From: Streptomyces scopuliridis RB72
Lineage (GTDB): Bacteria; Actinomycetota; Actinomycetes; Streptomycetales; Streptomycetaceae
Direction of reading: 5' to 3'
Assembly (NCBI RefSeq): GCF_000718095.1
Contig: NZ_JOEI01000003.1
Span: 186,001-250,000, forward strand
Length of the DNA: 64,000 nucleotides
Positions 30,956 to 42,979 of this stretch are shown here, in pieces. The stretch's first letter is position 1, and every line of letters begins with the position of its first letter. The position numbers were made by a program, and so were the translations under genes. The notes under the pieces were generated by a model. That model did not search any database. It was not told the DNA's origin and saw only the letters and a program-made list of their open reading frames with translations.

Positions 30956-30986
30956 GAAGGCCCCGGTCGAAGTGACCGGGGCCTTC
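30956..30986. terminator. Terminator beside tRNA-Gly copy 2
   Basis: A 13-bp perfect stem (30956-30968 with 30974-30986) and loop GAAGT. It lies just downstream of the minus-strand tRNA-Gly and upstream of the ABC operon, so it should end the tRNA transcript. Confidence 0.75.
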
Positions 30987-30993
30987 ATCTCTG

Positions 30994-31066
30994 AGCGGAC
31001 GACCAGGTTCGAACTGGCGACCTCAACCTTGGCAAGGTTGCGCTCTACCAACTGAGCTACGTCCGC
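30994..31066 (-). tRNA. tRNA-Gly(GCC), copy 2
   Basis: Identical over 73 nt to 26847-26919, same strand. Cloverleaf with anticodon GCC and discriminator U. Together the two copies flank the ABC/two-component operon as direct repeats about 4.1 kb apart. Confidence 0.96.
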
Positions 31067-31155
31067 AGTGCGTCGGAAGACCGGCGCGAACACCACTCTA
31101 CCTGATCCAGATGAAGCACTGAACCATCAGGCCGGAGGCCCGGAGAGCGATGCAG

Positions 31156-31227
31156 AGCGGGTGACAGGAATTGCACACTGCGCCTCCCCCTTGGAAAGGG
31201 GGCGTTCTACTACTGAACTACACCCGC
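31156..31227 (-). tRNA. tRNA-Gly(TCC)
   Basis: The minus strand reads GCGGGTGTAGTTCAGTAGTA and continues with anticodon loop TTTCCAA (anticodon TCC), ending CACCCGC with discriminator U; 72 nt. It lies 90 bp from tRNA-Gly(GCC) copy 2. Confidence 0.94.
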
Positions 31228-31379
31228 ACGCTGCTTGGGGTTTGGCCTTTCGGCCTTGCCCCTCGGCGTGGTCCAAACTCTAGCCGATCAATGGGGGTGC
31301 TGTGCAACTCCGTGCGCCGAGGGGCGCGCTGTCCGCGGGACCGGGCCGCGCCGGGCCCGCGGAGCCGGGCGCAGCGGGC

Positions 31380-31715
31380 TCAACTCGCCTCGCGGAACGC
31401 CTCGTACACCCGCTTGGGGATCCGGCCCCGGGCCGGCACCTCCATCTTGTGGGACTGCGCCCAGGCGCGGACCGCCGCCGGGTCGGGCGCGAGGGCGGTG
31501 TGCCGGTAGGTGGTGCGAGACTTGCCGTGCTTGCTGGCGTTTGTCTGCTTTCGGCCTGCGGCCATGAACGGTGCCAGGGCCTTGCGTAGTTTCTTTGCAT
31601 TGGCGGGATTGAGGTCGATCTCGTACGACTTCCCGTCCAGGCCGAACGTGACCGTTTCCGCCGCTTCTCCTCCGTCGATGTCGTCGGAGAGCGTGACCAC
31701 TACGCGCTGCGCCAC
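31380..31715 (-). CDS. lsr2: Lsr2-family nucleoid-associated protein
   Basis: The 111-residue protein has the Lsr2 N-terminal dimerisation domain (AQRVVVTLSDDIDGGEAAET, then VTFGLDGKSYEIDLNPANAK) and a C-terminal DNA-binding domain with the AT-hook-like RGR in PARGRIPKRVYEAF. Lsr2 is an H-NS-like protein that bridges DNA and silences A/T-rich, often acquired genes, which is of interest because this window also holds a less GC-rich island. Length is normal (about 105-112). The gene is monocistronic and divergent from purS. Confidence 0.95.
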   Translation of the reverse strand: MAQRVVVTLSDDIDGGEAAETVTFGLDGKSYEIDLNPANAKKLRKALAPFMAAGRKQTNASKHGKSRTTYRHTALAPDPAAVRAWAQSHKMEVPARGRIPKRVYEAFREAS

Positions 31716-32090
31716 GGATATCGGTCCTTTCCTGCGGTACCGCCCGCGCCCGTCACCTGCGGGAAACGCGGCTGACGTGCGGCGATACCGGCCTTCCGGC
31801 TGTTATGGGGCAATGCTGCTTTCTTCTGTATTCCTTTGTACAGCGGCAGGTGTCGCATTGTGAAGCCCAGCCAATTACATCAGCGTGTCCCGCGGCAATG
31901 GTGGATGCGACTTTTTCCCTGGATTTTTCCCGGTGTCGCCGGGGCCGATATCGCGACGTGATCTGCGAACCAGCATATCTACCCGCGTAGATTTTCGGGC
32001 CGGGTACGCTGGCAGAGCTCGGGGGGTCTGGGGGATTCCCCGGAGAAGACAGCAGCGAGAACCAGCCGCACCACACCACCGGGAGTGCCA
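31716..32090. other. 375-bp divergent intergenic region lsr2/purS
   Basis: No gene is supported. The stretch 31790-31990 is A/T-richer than its surroundings. It holds the palindrome ATCTAC-CCGC-GTAGAT (31977-31992) about 100 bp before purS and a G-rich hairpin near 32024-32042. It must contain the promoters of lsr2 and the purSQL operon. Confidence 0.45.
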
Positions 32091-32366
32091 GTGGCACGCG
32101 TCGTAGTCGACGTCATGCTCAAGCCGGAGATCCTCGACCCGCAGGGCCAGGCGGTGCAGCGCGCACTGCCCCGGCTGGGTTTCGAGGGGATCGCCGACGT
32201 CCGCCAGGGAAAGCGTTTCGAGCTTGAGGTGGCAGGGCCGGTCGACGACGCCGCCCTCGCCCGTATCCATGAGATGGCCGAGACGTTCCTCGCCAACACC
32301 GTCATCGAGGACTTCATCGTGAAGGTCGAGTCCGAGAAGGCCGAGAAGGCCGAGGAGTCGAAGTGA
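32091..32366 (+). CDS. purS: FGAM synthase subunit PurS
   Basis: The 91-residue protein ([38 protein letters not shown]) is the small scaffold subunit of the three-part formylglycinamidine ribonucleotide synthase and links PurL to PurQ. Starts at GTG 32091 because GGGAG (32081-32085) lies five bases upstream; the GTG at 32085 overlaps that site. A Lys/Glu-rich C-terminal tail ([13 protein letters not shown]) extends past the usual end. Stop overlaps the purQ GTG. Confidence 0.96.
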   Translation: MARVVVDVMLKPEILDPQGQAVQRALPRLGFEGIADVRQGKRFELEVAGPVDDAALARIHEMAETFLANTVIEDFIVKVESEKAEKAEESK

Positions 32367-33042
32367 CGTCCCGTATCGGAGTCGTCACCTTCCCCGGCAC
32401 CCTCGACGACCGGGACAGCCTGCGCGCCGTCCGGATCGCCGGGGCCGAGCCCGTCTCCCTCTGGCACCGCGACAAGGACCTCAAGCAGGTCGACGCCGTC
32501 GTGCTGGCCGGCGGCTTCAGTTACGGCGACTATCTGCGGGCCGGCGCCATCTCCCGGTTCTCCCCGGTGATGGAGACGGTCATCGAGCAGGCGAAGGCCG
32601 GTCTGCCGGTCCTCGGTATCTGCAACGGCTTCCAGATCCTCACCGAGTCCCATCTGCTGCCCGGCGCGATGCTCAGGAACAACCACCTGCACTTCATCTG
32701 CCGCGACCAGAAGCTGCGGGTGGAGACCACGGACACCGCCTGGACCGCCGATTACGAGGCCGGTCAGGAGATCTCCGTACCCCTCAAGAACATCGACGGC
32801 CGGTACGTCGCCGACGAGCGCACGCTCGACGAGCTGGAGGCCGAGGGCAGGGTCGCCTTCCGCTATCTGGACGGCAACCCGAACGGTTCGCTGCGCGACA
32901 TCGCCGGTGTCACCAACGCGGCGGGCAATGTCGTCGGCCTGATGCCGCACCCCGAGCACGCTGTGGAGCCGCTGATCGGTACGGGCCGTACCGACGGCCT
33001 GGGATTCTTCACCTCGATCCTGAAGAAGCTGGTAAGCGCCTG

Positions 33043-33043
<1 letters not shown>
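32363..33043 (+). CDS. purQ: FGAM synthase glutaminase subunit PurQ
   Basis: The 226-residue class I glutamine amidotransferase releases ammonia for PurL. It has the nucleophile Cys in [11 protein letters not shown] at about residue 86 and the His/Glu pair in [12 protein letters not shown] near the end, plus [18 protein letters not shown]. Its GTG start overlaps the purS stop (GTGA) and its TGA overlaps the purL ATG (TGATG), so the three subunits are translationally coupled at matched levels. Confidence 0.96.
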
Positions 33044-35301
<2,258 letters not shown>

Positions 35302-35325
35302 GGTCCGTACCCGACTGAACGCGAC

Positions 35326-35359
35326 GAGCCCCCGCCCGGTCTCCACCGGGCGGGGGCTC
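35326..35359. terminator. Terminator after purL
   Basis: A 15-bp perfect GC-rich stem (35326-35340 with 35345-35359) and loop CTCC, 25 bp past the purL stop. Confidence 0.8.
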
Positions 35360-35612
35360 CGTCGTGAGCGCGACCGGCCCTAAGGGTGTCCCGTCCGCTC
35401 TCCGCGCATTTCCGCGCGGAAATGTCCAGGGACCGCACAGGTCGTTGATCTTTCCGCTATTCCGGAGGCCCGGCGAAATAAGGTCAGGACGGAATTCGCC
35501 AGGAAGGGGCGGCGGCGGGACCACGCGCCGGCGCGATCACTTCGCGCCGGTCATGGGGGGAGATCCGTACGGACCCGGGCGGCGGGCCTGGGGCCGCGCA
35601 TATGCTCGCGCC

Positions 35613-36416
35613 ATGCCACCGGCCAAGAAGCGTCTGCGCAGCTACGACTCCGCCAAGATCCGGACCGCTGTCCTGACCCAGTTCGGGACCGTACGCGAGG
35701 CAGTCGCCCGGCTCACCCCCGAGCAGCTCGCCCTGCCCACCGCGCTCGGCGACTGGACCGTCCGCGAGCTGGCCGCGCATCTGAGCATGGCCGTCGAGTC
35801 CGTGAACCGCTATCTCGAAGAGCCCGAATACCCCGGACCGCCGCCCGGCCCCGTGGTCGTCCTGCCCGAGTGGCCGTTCACGACCGCCGCCCACGCCCCG
35901 GCCATCTCCGAGGACATTCGCGCGCTCGCCGCGTCCGCCACCCCCGACGAGCTGTTCGAGCGGGCCGGGACGCGGATCGCCGCGCTGCTGCCCGGCGCCA
36001 CGGGCGACCGGCTGCTGGCGACCCGGATAGGCGCCATACGCCTCGGGGACTATCTGGTCACCCGGACCGTCGAGCTGATCGTCCACACCGACGACCTGAA
36101 CCGGGCGGCCGGGCTGAGCATCCCGTACGAGCGGCAGGCGCTCGCCGCCTGTACGCGGCTGCTCGCCGACGCCCTCGCCGTGAAGGCGCCCGGGGCCTCG
36201 ACCGAGGTGCGGATCCCGCCGTACGCCGTGGTGCAGTGCGTGGAGGGTCCCCGGCACACCCGCGGGACGCCGCCGAACGTCGTGGAGACCGATCCGCTGA
36301 CCTGGGTCAGGCTCGCCACCGGACGTACGACCTGGCGCGAGGCGCTCGACGCGGCGCAGGTCAGCGCCAGTGGCGAGCGCGCGGATCTGGCCGGGCTGCT
36401 CCCGCTCATGGGGTGA
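35613..36416 (+). CDS. Maleylpyruvate isomerase/sterol-carrier family protein
   Basis: The 267-residue protein has an N-terminal DinB-like four-helix domain (LTPEQLALPTALGDWTVREL with AAHLSMAVESVNRYLEE, and VELIVHTDDLNRAAG near its end), of the TIGR03083 type that usually binds a metal through three His and may use mycothiol. The C-terminal part (TEVRIPPYAVVQCVEG then DPLTWVRLATGRTTWREAL) resembles the SCP2 sterol-carrier fold seen in Streptomyces homologues. Substrate unknown. The ATG at 35613 is the first in the conserved region and lies 250 bp past the purL terminator; it is likely monocistronic. Confidence 0.82.
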   Translation: MPPAKKRLRSYDSAKIRTAVLTQFGTVREAVARLTPEQLALPTALGDWTVRELAAHLSMAVESVNRYLEEPEYPGPPPGPVVVLPEWPFTTAAHAPAISEDIRALAASATPDELFERAGTRIAALLPGATGDRLLATRIGAIRLGDYLVTRTVELIVHTDDLNRAAGLSIPYERQALAACTRLLADALAVKAPGASTEVRIPPYAVVQCVEGPRHTRGTPPNVVETDPLTWVRLATGRTTWREALDAAQVSASGERADLAGLLPLMG

Positions 36417-36488
36417 CGGAACCCCCGCCACCCGGGCGACACCGGAAGAACCACGGAACCGGAGCCCCGCCCGTCCCGTCCCACGGGT

Positions 36489-37361
36489 ATGCCGAAGCAG
36501 CGGATCACCTCACTCACTACTGTCACAGCCGTCACTACCGTCGCTCTGCTCACACTGGCGGCCTGCGGTACGGAGTCCGGCAAGGGCTCGGGATCGGGCG
36601 CCGGCGCGGGCTCCGGCGGAGAGGTACGGACCGAGACCGCCCTCACCGATGTGCGCTGGAACGTCGACAGCGTGACCGTCGGCGGCCGGAAGACCGCCGC
36701 CCCCGCCGGCGCCAGCGTGGAGATCGACTCCCGGGGCCGGGCCAGCGCGAAGACGGGCTGCAACTCCATCGGCGCGGACGTCACCGTCGAGGGCGACACG
36801 GTCACCGTGGGCAAGAAGCAGTCCACGCTGATCGGCTGTCCCAAAGAGCTGGAGACCTTCGAGAAGGCGCTCGACGGCGCGTTCTCCGGCACGCTCAAGG
36901 CCACCGTCCAGGACAAACGGCTCACGCTCACCACCGCCGACGGTGACGCGATCGCCCTGACCTCGGAGCCCCCCGCGCCCCTCGTGGGCACGGAGTGGAC
37001 CGTCGACGCGCTGGCCCAGGGCGCCACCGCGACCTCCCTGCCCAAGGGGACGGACGGCAAGGCGCGTTTCACGTTCCGTGAGGACGGCAAGGAGCTGTCC
37101 ATGGAGGGCAGCCTCGGCTGCAACTCCTTCAGCGCGCCCGTGAAGCTCTCCGAGTCCGCGTCCGGTGCCCCGGCCACCCTCACGATCGGCCGGGTCAGCT
37201 CCACCCGCAAGCTCTGCCCGGGGCCCGAAATGACCCTGGAACGCCAGGTACAGAAGGTGCTGGAGGGCAAGGTCGCCTATGAGCTGCGTCACCGCGGGCT
37301 GACCCTCACGTCCGCCGGCGGCCAGGGACTGAGCGCCATCGCGCCTGCTCCCGGGAAGTAG
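36489..37361 (+). CDS. Lipoprotein with two META domains
   Basis: The 290-residue protein starts with a lipoprotein signal (TTVALLTLAACGTESGKGSG; lipobox LAAC, Cys at about 26), followed by a Gly/Ser linker. Two META/HslJ-like domains follow: WNVDSVTVGG with GCNSIGADV and LIGCPKELE, and TEWTVDALAQG with GSLGCNSFSAPV and KLCPGPEM. Each has a conserved Cys pair that may form a disulfide. HslJ-type proteins are linked to stress and antibiotic tolerance, but the role here is unknown. Surface location is inferred from the lipobox. Confidence 0.85.
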   Translation: MPKQRITSLTTVTAVTTVALLTLAACGTESGKGSGSGAGAGSGGEVRTETALTDVRWNVDSVTVGGRKTAAPAGASVEIDSRGRASAKTGCNSIGADVTVEGDTVTVGKKQSTLIGCPKELETFEKALDGAFSGTLKATVQDKRLTLTTADGDAIALTSEPPAPLVGTEWTVDALAQGATATSLPKGTDGKARFTFREDGKELSMEGSLGCNSFSAPVKLSESASGAPATLTIGRVSSTRKLCPGPEMTLERQVQKVLEGKVAYELRHRGLTLTSAGGQGLSAIAPAPGK

Positions 37362-37434
37362 TCCGGGGGCGGCCGGGGGGCCGGTCCGTATCCCCAATTC
37401 GGACCAGTGGTCGATCTCGCCTACACTCGGTGGC

Positions 37435-38961
37435 GTGCCTCGTGGTGATGGACGACTCAACCACGACCTGCTCCCCGGAGAGAAAGGCCCCCAGGACGCT
37501 TGTGGCGTCTTCGGAGTCTGGGCCCCGGGCGAAGAGGTCGCCAAGCTCACCTATTTCGGACTGTATGCCCTGCAGCACCGTGGACAGGAGTCCGCGGGCA
37601 TCGCAGTGAGCAATGGGTCCCAGATCCTGGTTTTCAAGGACATGGGCCTGGTCTCACAGGTCTTCGACGAAACCTCACTCAGCTCACTCCTCGGGCATAT
37701 CGCGGTGGGCCATGCCCGCTACTCCACCACCGGAGCCTCGGTGTGGGAGAACGCGCAGCCGACCTTCCGGGCCACGGGCCATGGCTCCATCGCGCTCGGC
37801 CACAACGGCAATCTGGTCAATACCGCCGAGCTCGCCGAGATGGTCGCCGATCTGCCCAAGGAGAACGGCCGGACGACCCGCGTCGCCGCCACCAATGACA
37901 CCGACCTGGTCACGGCGCTGCTCGCCAGCCAGGTCGACGAGGACGGCAAGCCCCTCACGGTCGAGGACGCCGCCGCCAAGGTGCTGCCCGACGTCAAGGG
38001 CGCCTTCTCGTTCGTCTTCATGGACGAGCACACGCTCTACGCCGCCCGCGACCCCCAGGGCATCCGCCCGCTGGTCCTCGGCCGGCTCGAACGCGGCTGG
38101 GTCGTCGCCTCCGAGGGCGCCGCTCTCGACATCTGTGGTGCCTCGTACGTCCGGGAGATCGAGCCCGGCGAGCTGATCGCCATCGATGAGAACGGTCTCC
38201 GTTCGCAGCGATTCGCGGAAGCGAAGCCCAAGGGCTGTGTCTTCGAGTATGTCTATCTGGCTCGTCCGGATACGGACATCGCCGGGCGGAACGTCTATCT
38301 GTCCCGGGTCGAAATGGGGCGGAAACTCGCCAAGGAAGCTCCGGTCGAGGCGGATCTGGTCATAGCGACCCCGGAGTCCGGCACCCCGGCCGCGATCGGC
38401 TACGCGGAGGCCAGCGGCATCCCGTACGGCTCGGGCCTCGTCAAGAACGCCTATGTCGGCCGGACCTTCATCCAGCCGTCCCAGACCATCCGCCAGCTGG
38501 GCATCCGCCTCAAGCTGAACCCGCTGAAGGAAGTCATCCGCGGCAAGCGCCTGGTCGTCGTCGACGACTCGATCGTCCGCGGCAACACCCAGCGCGCCCT
38601 GGTCAAGATGCTCCGCGAGGCGGGCGCCGCCGAGGTCCACATCCGGATCTCGTCGCCGCCGGTGAAGTGGCCGTGCTTCTTCGGGATAGATTTCGCCACC
38701 CGCGCCGAGCTGATCGCCAACGGCATGACGGTCGAGGAGATCGGCGTCTCCATGGGGGCTGACTCCCTCGCGTACATCTCCCTCGACGGGATGATCGAGG
38801 CGACGACCATCGCCAAGCCGAATCTCTGCCGTGCCTGCTTCGACGGCGAGTACCCGATGGATCTTCCCGACCCCGAGCTGCTCGGCAAGCAGCTGCTGGA
38901 GACCGAGCTGGCGGCGGGCCCGGCCAATACCGCCGCCACGGACGCGCTCCGCCGCCCGTAG
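37435..38961 (+). CDS. purF: Amidophosphoribosyltransferase
   Basis: The 508-residue enzyme makes 5-phosphoribosylamine from PRPP and glutamine, the committed step of purine synthesis. A 22-residue propeptide precedes the Ntn nucleophile in ACGVFGVWAPG (Cys23). The PRPP site VVVDDSIVRGNT and the cysteines of the B. subtilis-type 4Fe-4S cluster (KGCVFEY, KWPCFFGID, NLCRACFDG) are present. GTG start at 37435. Followed 73 bp later by purM on the same strand; the two are likely cotranscribed. Confidence 0.97.
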   Translation: MPRGDGRLNHDLLPGEKGPQDACGVFGVWAPGEEVAKLTYFGLYALQHRGQESAGIAVSNGSQILVFKDMGLVSQVFDETSLSSLLGHIAVGHARYSTTGASVWENAQPTFRATGHGSIALGHNGNLVNTAELAEMVADLPKENGRTTRVAATNDTDLVTALLASQVDEDGKPLTVEDAAAKVLPDVKGAFSFVFMDEHTLYAARDPQGIRPLVLGRLERGWVVASEGAALDICGASYVREIEPGELIAIDENGLRSQRFAEAKPKGCVFEYVYLARPDTDIAGRNVYLSRVEMGRKLAKEAPVEADLVIATPESGTPAAIGYAEASGIPYGSGLVKNAYVGRTFIQPSQTIRQLGIRLKLNPLKEVIRGKRLVVVDDSIVRGNTQRALVKMLREAGAAEVHIRISSPPVKWPCFFGIDFATRAELIANGMTVEEIGVSMGADSLAYISLDGMIEATTIAKPNLCRACFDGEYPMDLPDPELLGKQLLETELAAGPANTAATDALRRP

Positions 38962-39034
38962 CAGCCCGCGTCCCTCCCCGCCCGTGACCGTGCGTCCCTC
39001 CGACGACCGCAAGACGACAGGAAAGTATCCAGCC

Positions 39035-40105
39035 ATGTCCGAAACGACTACTGGTGCCAGCTATGCCGCCGCGGGCGTCGACATCGAAGCCGGTGACCGC
39101 GCGGTCGAGCTGATGAAGGAGTGGGTCAGGAAGACCCGACGCCCCGAGGTCCTCGGCGGCCTCGGCGGCTTCGCCGGCCTCTTCGACGCCTCCGCCCTCA
39201 AGCGCTACGAGCGCCCGCTGCTCGCCTCCGCCACCGACGGCGTCGGTACGAAGGTCGACCTCGCCCGCAAGATGGGCGTGTACGACACGATCGGTCACGA
39301 TCTGGTCGGCATGGTCGTCGACGACCTGGTGGTCTGCGGCGCCGAGCCCCTCTTCATGACCGACTACATCTGTGTCGGCAAGGTCCACCCCGAGCGGGTC
39401 GCCGCCATCGTCAAGGGCATCGCCGAGGGCTGTGTGCTGGCCGGCTGCGCCCTGGTCGGCGGCGAGACCGCCGAGCACCCCGGACTGCTCGGCGAGGACG
39501 ACTTCGATGTCGCCGGCGCCGGTACGGGCGTGGTCGAGGCGGATCGGCTGCTGGGCGCGGATCGTATCCGTACGGGTGACGCGGTGATCGCCATGGCGTC
39601 CTCCGGTCTTCACTCCAACGGGTACTCGCTGGTCCGGCACGTGGTCTTCGACCGGGCCGGCTGGTCGCTGGAGCGCGAGGTCGCGGAGTTCGGCCGCACC
39701 CTGGGCGAGGAGCTGCTCGAACCCACCAAGATCTACTCGCTGGACTGCCTGGCGCTCGCCAGGACCACCGAGGTGCACGCGTTCAGCCACATCACCGGCG
39801 GCGGTCTGGCGGCCAATCTGGCCCGGGTGATCCCGGACGGACTGCACGCCACGGTGGACCGCTCGACCTGGACGCCCGGCGCGGTCTTCGACGTCGTCGG
39901 CACGGCGGGCCGGGTGGAGCGCCTGGAGCTGGAGAAGACGCTGAACATGGGCGTGGGCATGATGGCTGTCGTCCCGGCGGAGTCGGCCGACGCCGCGCTC
40001 ACCACGCTCGCCGACCGGGGGGTGGACGCCTGGATCGCCGGAGAGATCACCGACCGGGCCGGCCACACCACCGGCGCCACGCTGACCGGCGACTACGCGG
40101 GCTGA
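39035..40105 (+). CDS. purM: Phosphoribosylformylglycinamidine cyclo-ligase
   Basis: The 356-residue AIR synthetase (PurM/PurL superfamily) closes the imidazole ring. It has SYAAAGVDIEAGDRAVELMK at the start, LLASATDGVGTKVDLARKMG, ALVGGETAEHPGL, MASSGLHSNGYSLVR and FSHITGGGLAANLARVIP. The ATG at 39035 begins the conserved region; upstream codons in the open frame belong to the purF end in another frame. AGGAAAG lies before it. Follows purF closely. Confidence 0.96.
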   Translation: MSETTTGASYAAAGVDIEAGDRAVELMKEWVRKTRRPEVLGGLGGFAGLFDASALKRYERPLLASATDGVGTKVDLARKMGVYDTIGHDLVGMVVDDLVVCGAEPLFMTDYICVGKVHPERVAAIVKGIAEGCVLAGCALVGGETAEHPGLLGEDDFDVAGAGTGVVEADRLLGADRIRTGDAVIAMASSGLHSNGYSLVRHVVFDRAGWSLEREVAEFGRTLGEELLEPTKIYSLDCLALARTTEVHAFSHITGGGLAANLARVIPDGLHATVDRSTWTPGAVFDVVGTAGRVERLELEKTLNMGVGMMAVVPAESADAALTTLADRGVDAWIAGEITDRAGHTTGATLTGDYAG

Positions 40106-40253
40106 GTGCCGGGAGATCCGTCCAGGGGCCGCCCCGGCACCGCCGGGGACCCCACGGACAGGGGAGAAGCGGACAGCACAGAACCCGGTCCCGGACTACC
40201 GCCCAGGACCGGGCAATGAGCTACTGCTCGGGATATACCGACGTATAAGGACG

Positions 40254-40505
40254 TCAAGCGCCGCGGCGCCGCGTCGAGGGTCCGGACTCGTCGTCCTCGT
40301 CCTCGTCGTCGTTGTACCGATCCGCGTACTGTGCGTACGGGTCATCTTCCTCGTCGTCATCCTCGAACGGCTCCGCGTTCGGTGGTTGACTTGAAGGCGA
40401 TGCGCCCAGCTCGTTGGCCAGACGCGACAGGTCAGTCCCGCCGCTGTTGTACTTCAGCTGGCGGGCGACCTTCGTCTGCTTGGCCTTGGCCCGGCCGCGC
40501 CCCAT
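40254..40505 (-). CDS. DUF3073 protein
   Basis: The 83-residue protein begins GRGRAKAKQTKVARQLKYNS, the invariant basic start of the actinobacterial DUF3073 family, followed by a Gly/Ser region and a long acidic tail (EDDDEEDDPYAQYADRYNDD). No function is established. It sits convergent to purM and before vdh, the usual Streptomyces order. I use the ATG at 40505; codons upstream in the open frame are not conserved. Confidence 0.88.
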   Translation of the reverse strand: MGRGRAKAKQTKVARQLKYNSGGTDLSRLANELGASPSSQPPNAEPFEDDDEEDDPYAQYADRYNDDEDEDDESGPSTRRRGA

Positions 40506-40807
40506 GGCTCGACCCCCTCGGTGACGGGGCTCGACGGCCCCAGAGTCTTGACACGCGTTCATGAATCAGAACGAGCTCTCCGCGGAGAGACCCGTCCGTA
40601 GGGCTTCAACGGTACCTGCTTCCGCGGCCATACGGTACGCCGCCCGCATGACGCGCCCCGGCGCAGGACCAACGAGGTGCCCCGTCCTCGCTGGTCAGCT
40701 GCGATTTTAACCTCTTCTTGAGGGGCGACCCGCCGACCGGCGTGAGTCTGGTCTCCCGAACGGACTCCCGTACGGTCCCCCGGACGTCACGCCGGCCTCC
40801 CGCACGG

Positions 40808-41908
40808 TCAGCGGTGGCGGGCTTCCGCCATCCTGTGCTCGGCGATCCTGTCCGCCGCGGCGGCCGGCGGAATCCCGTCTTCCTTCGCACGTGCGAATAT
40901 CGCCAGCGTGGTGTCGAAGATCTTCGCGGCCTTCGCGCGGCACCGCTCGAAGTCGAACCCGTTCAGTTCGTCGGCGACCTGGATCACCCCGCCGGCGTTC
41001 ACCACGTAGTCGGGCGCGTAGAGGATCCCGCGGTCCGAGAGGTCCTTCTCGACGCCGGGATGGGCGAGCTGGTTGTTGGCCGCTCCGCACACCACCGCCG
41101 CGGTGAGAACGGGTACGGACTCGTCGTTCAGCGCGCCGCCGAGGGCGCATGGGGCGTAGATGTCCATCCCCGGGGTGCGGATCAGCGCGTCGTTGTCGGC
41201 GACGACGGCGACCTGCGGATGGCGGTCGGTGACGCGGGTGACCGATTCTTCCCGTACGTCCGTGATGACGACCTGCGCGCCGTCCTGGAGCAGATGCTCC
41301 ACCAGGTGCTGCCCGACCTTGCCGACGCCCGCGATCCCGACCGTACGGCCGCGCAGTGACGGGTCGCCCCACTGGTGCCGCGCGCTCGCCCGCATGCCTT
41401 GGAAGACCCCGAAGGCCGTCAGGACCGACGAGTCGCCCGCGCCGCCGTTCTCCGGGGACCGGCCGGTGGTCCACCGGCACTCGCGCGCCACGACGTCCAT
41501 GTCCGCGACGTACGTGCCGACGTCGCAGGCGGTGACGTACCGGCCGCCGAGCGAGGCCACGAACCGGCCGTAGGCGAGCAGCAGCTCGGTCCGGCGGCTG
41601 CCCTCGGTCTGCGCGGAGTCCCCGATGATCACGGCCTTGCCGCCGCCGTGGTCGAGCCCGGCCAGGGCGTTCTTGTACGACATGCCCCGGGAGAGGTTCA
41701 GCGCGTCGGCGACGGCCTCTTCCTCGGACGCGTAGGGGTAGAAACGGGTGCCGCCCAGGGCTGGACCCAGGGCGGTCGAATGAATGGCGATCACGGCCTT
41801 GAGGCCGCTGGCACGGTCCTGGCAGAGCACGACTTGCTCGTGGCCTCCCTGCTCCGAACGGAACAGGGTGTGCAGTACATCGACAGGAGCGCCGGTCACA
41901 TCGGTCAC
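40808..41908 (-). CDS. vdh: Valine (branched-chain amino acid) dehydrogenase
   Basis: The 366-residue enzyme oxidatively deaminates valine, leucine and isoleucine to 2-oxo acids with NAD, supplying acyl-CoA precursors for polyketides in Streptomyces. It shows [20 protein letters not shown], the catalytic Lys in [13 protein letters not shown], and the Rossmann [17 protein letters not shown], with CALGGALND and [10 protein letters not shown] later. The frame is open to 42082, but the GTG at 41908 with GGGAG eight bases upstream starts the conserved [15 protein letters not shown] part and gives the normal length. Confidence 0.93.
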   Translation of the reverse strand: MTDVTGAPVDVLHTLFRSEQGGHEQVVLCQDRASGLKAVIAIHSTALGPALGGTRFYPYASEEEAVADALNLSRGMSYKNALAGLDHGGGKAVIIGDSAQTEGSRRTELLLAYGRFVASLGGRYVTACDVGTYVADMDVVARECRWTTGRSPENGGAGDSSVLTAFGVFQGMRASARHQWGDPSLRGRTVGIAGVGKVGQHLVEHLLQDGAQVVITDVREESVTRVTDRHPQVAVVADNDALIRTPGMDIYAPCALGGALNDESVPVLTAAVVCGAANNQLAHPGVEKDLSDRGILYAPDYVVNAGGVIQVADELNGFDFERCRAKAAKIFDTTLAIFARAKEDGIPPAAAADRIAEHRMAEARHR

Positions 41909-42088
41909 TGTGGTGACTCCCAAGTACGAAGCGGCGGTGGGAAGGCCCCTCCCATGGGTTGGGGGAGGGCCCTTATGGAGCGGTTGTGCGGGTGGGGCGG
42001 TCGAGCAAGCAAGAGAGTAAGTCCTGCGGGGGCGCAGATCAGCCGCACTGCCAAGGATCACCCCCTTGTGGGGTACAGGCATGGGACG

Positions 42089-42979
42089 ATGCGCCGCATG
42101 CCGGCGGTGTCTTCAGTTCTCGTCCCTTACGCGTCCTACCTGCGGGTCTACGAGCCGCTGGCGGCCTTCGCGGAGCCCGAACGCGGCCATTGGCGCCGCT
42201 ACGCCGCCCGGGACGGCACGCCGACCGCACAGGACGAACTACGGCGCTCCCTGGCCGACTTGTTGCCCACCCCGCCGGTGCCGGTGCCGGTGCACGAGAG
42301 CGCGGACGCCTTCATCGCGGAGGTGGACGGTGTGGTGTGCGTGTGTCCGTGGCGGACCCGGCTGCGCGGCTGGCTGGCGCTGGAGGAACTGGGGGAGGTG
42401 CTGCCCGTACCGCTGCTGGACGCCGTGCTGCCGCCGGTGGTGCGCGGGCAGGCGGCGAAGGACTACGAGCGCTGGCGGGACCGCAACCCCGACGCGCGGC
42501 CGTGGATCCGGACGGCGGTCTGGCAGGTGCCGGTGCGCTGGTTCACGCTCTTCTCCGACGACGAGCGCACTTTTCAGCCAGGCGCGGCCGAGGGGGGCGC
42601 GGGGGCCGAGGGCGGCGAGGACGGCGGGGCCAAAGCGCGGGTGCTGCGCTACCGGACCCCGATGGTGCAGGCCCGGCGCCGGCTGGCCCGCTCGCTGAAG
42701 ACCCTGCGGGACACCGTGGACGACGGTCCGCTGATCGAGGGCCTGGTGGACGTGGGGCGCTGGCTGGAGGAGTTCCACCCGCGCTCACTGGTCGAACTGG
42801 ACTACGGAGGTCTGGTGCACGTACTGTCCTGCGCTCAGCTTGCCGAGGACCACTCGGCGGCCGACGTGGCGGCGGCGATCACGGCGCTGCGGGACGGGGA
42901 CGACGAGGGTGCCGGGGAGGCGTACGGGCGGCTCACGGAGCGGTGGCGGGCGGTCAGGGACCGCCAGTTCGCGAACTGA
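42089..42979 (+). CDS. Conserved hypothetical protein next to bldC
   Basis: The 296-residue protein starts [20 protein letters not shown] and contains a Trp/Arg-rich central part ([20 protein letters not shown]), a Gly/Glu-rich linker at about 165-190, and a helical C-terminal region with [21 protein letters not shown] recognise it as a protein conserved between vdh and bldC in Streptomyces, without a known function. No signal peptide or membrane segment is seen. The start is either ATG 42089 or ATG 42098; the ribosome binding site is weak for both. Confidence 0.8.
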   Translation: MRRMPAVSSVLVPYASYLRVYEPLAAFAEPERGHWRRYAARDGTPTAQDELRRSLADLLPTPPVPVPVHESADAFIAEVDGVVCVCPWRTRLRGWLALEELGEVLPVPLLDAVLPPVVRGQAAKDYERWRDRNPDARPWIRTAVWQVPVRWFTLFSDDERTFQPGAAEGGAGAEGGEDGGAKARVLRYRTPMVQARRRLARSLKTLRDTVDDGPLIEGLVDVGRWLEEFHPRSLVELDYGGLVHVLSCAQLAEDHSAADVAAAITALRDGDDEGAGEAYGRLTERWRAVRDRQFAN

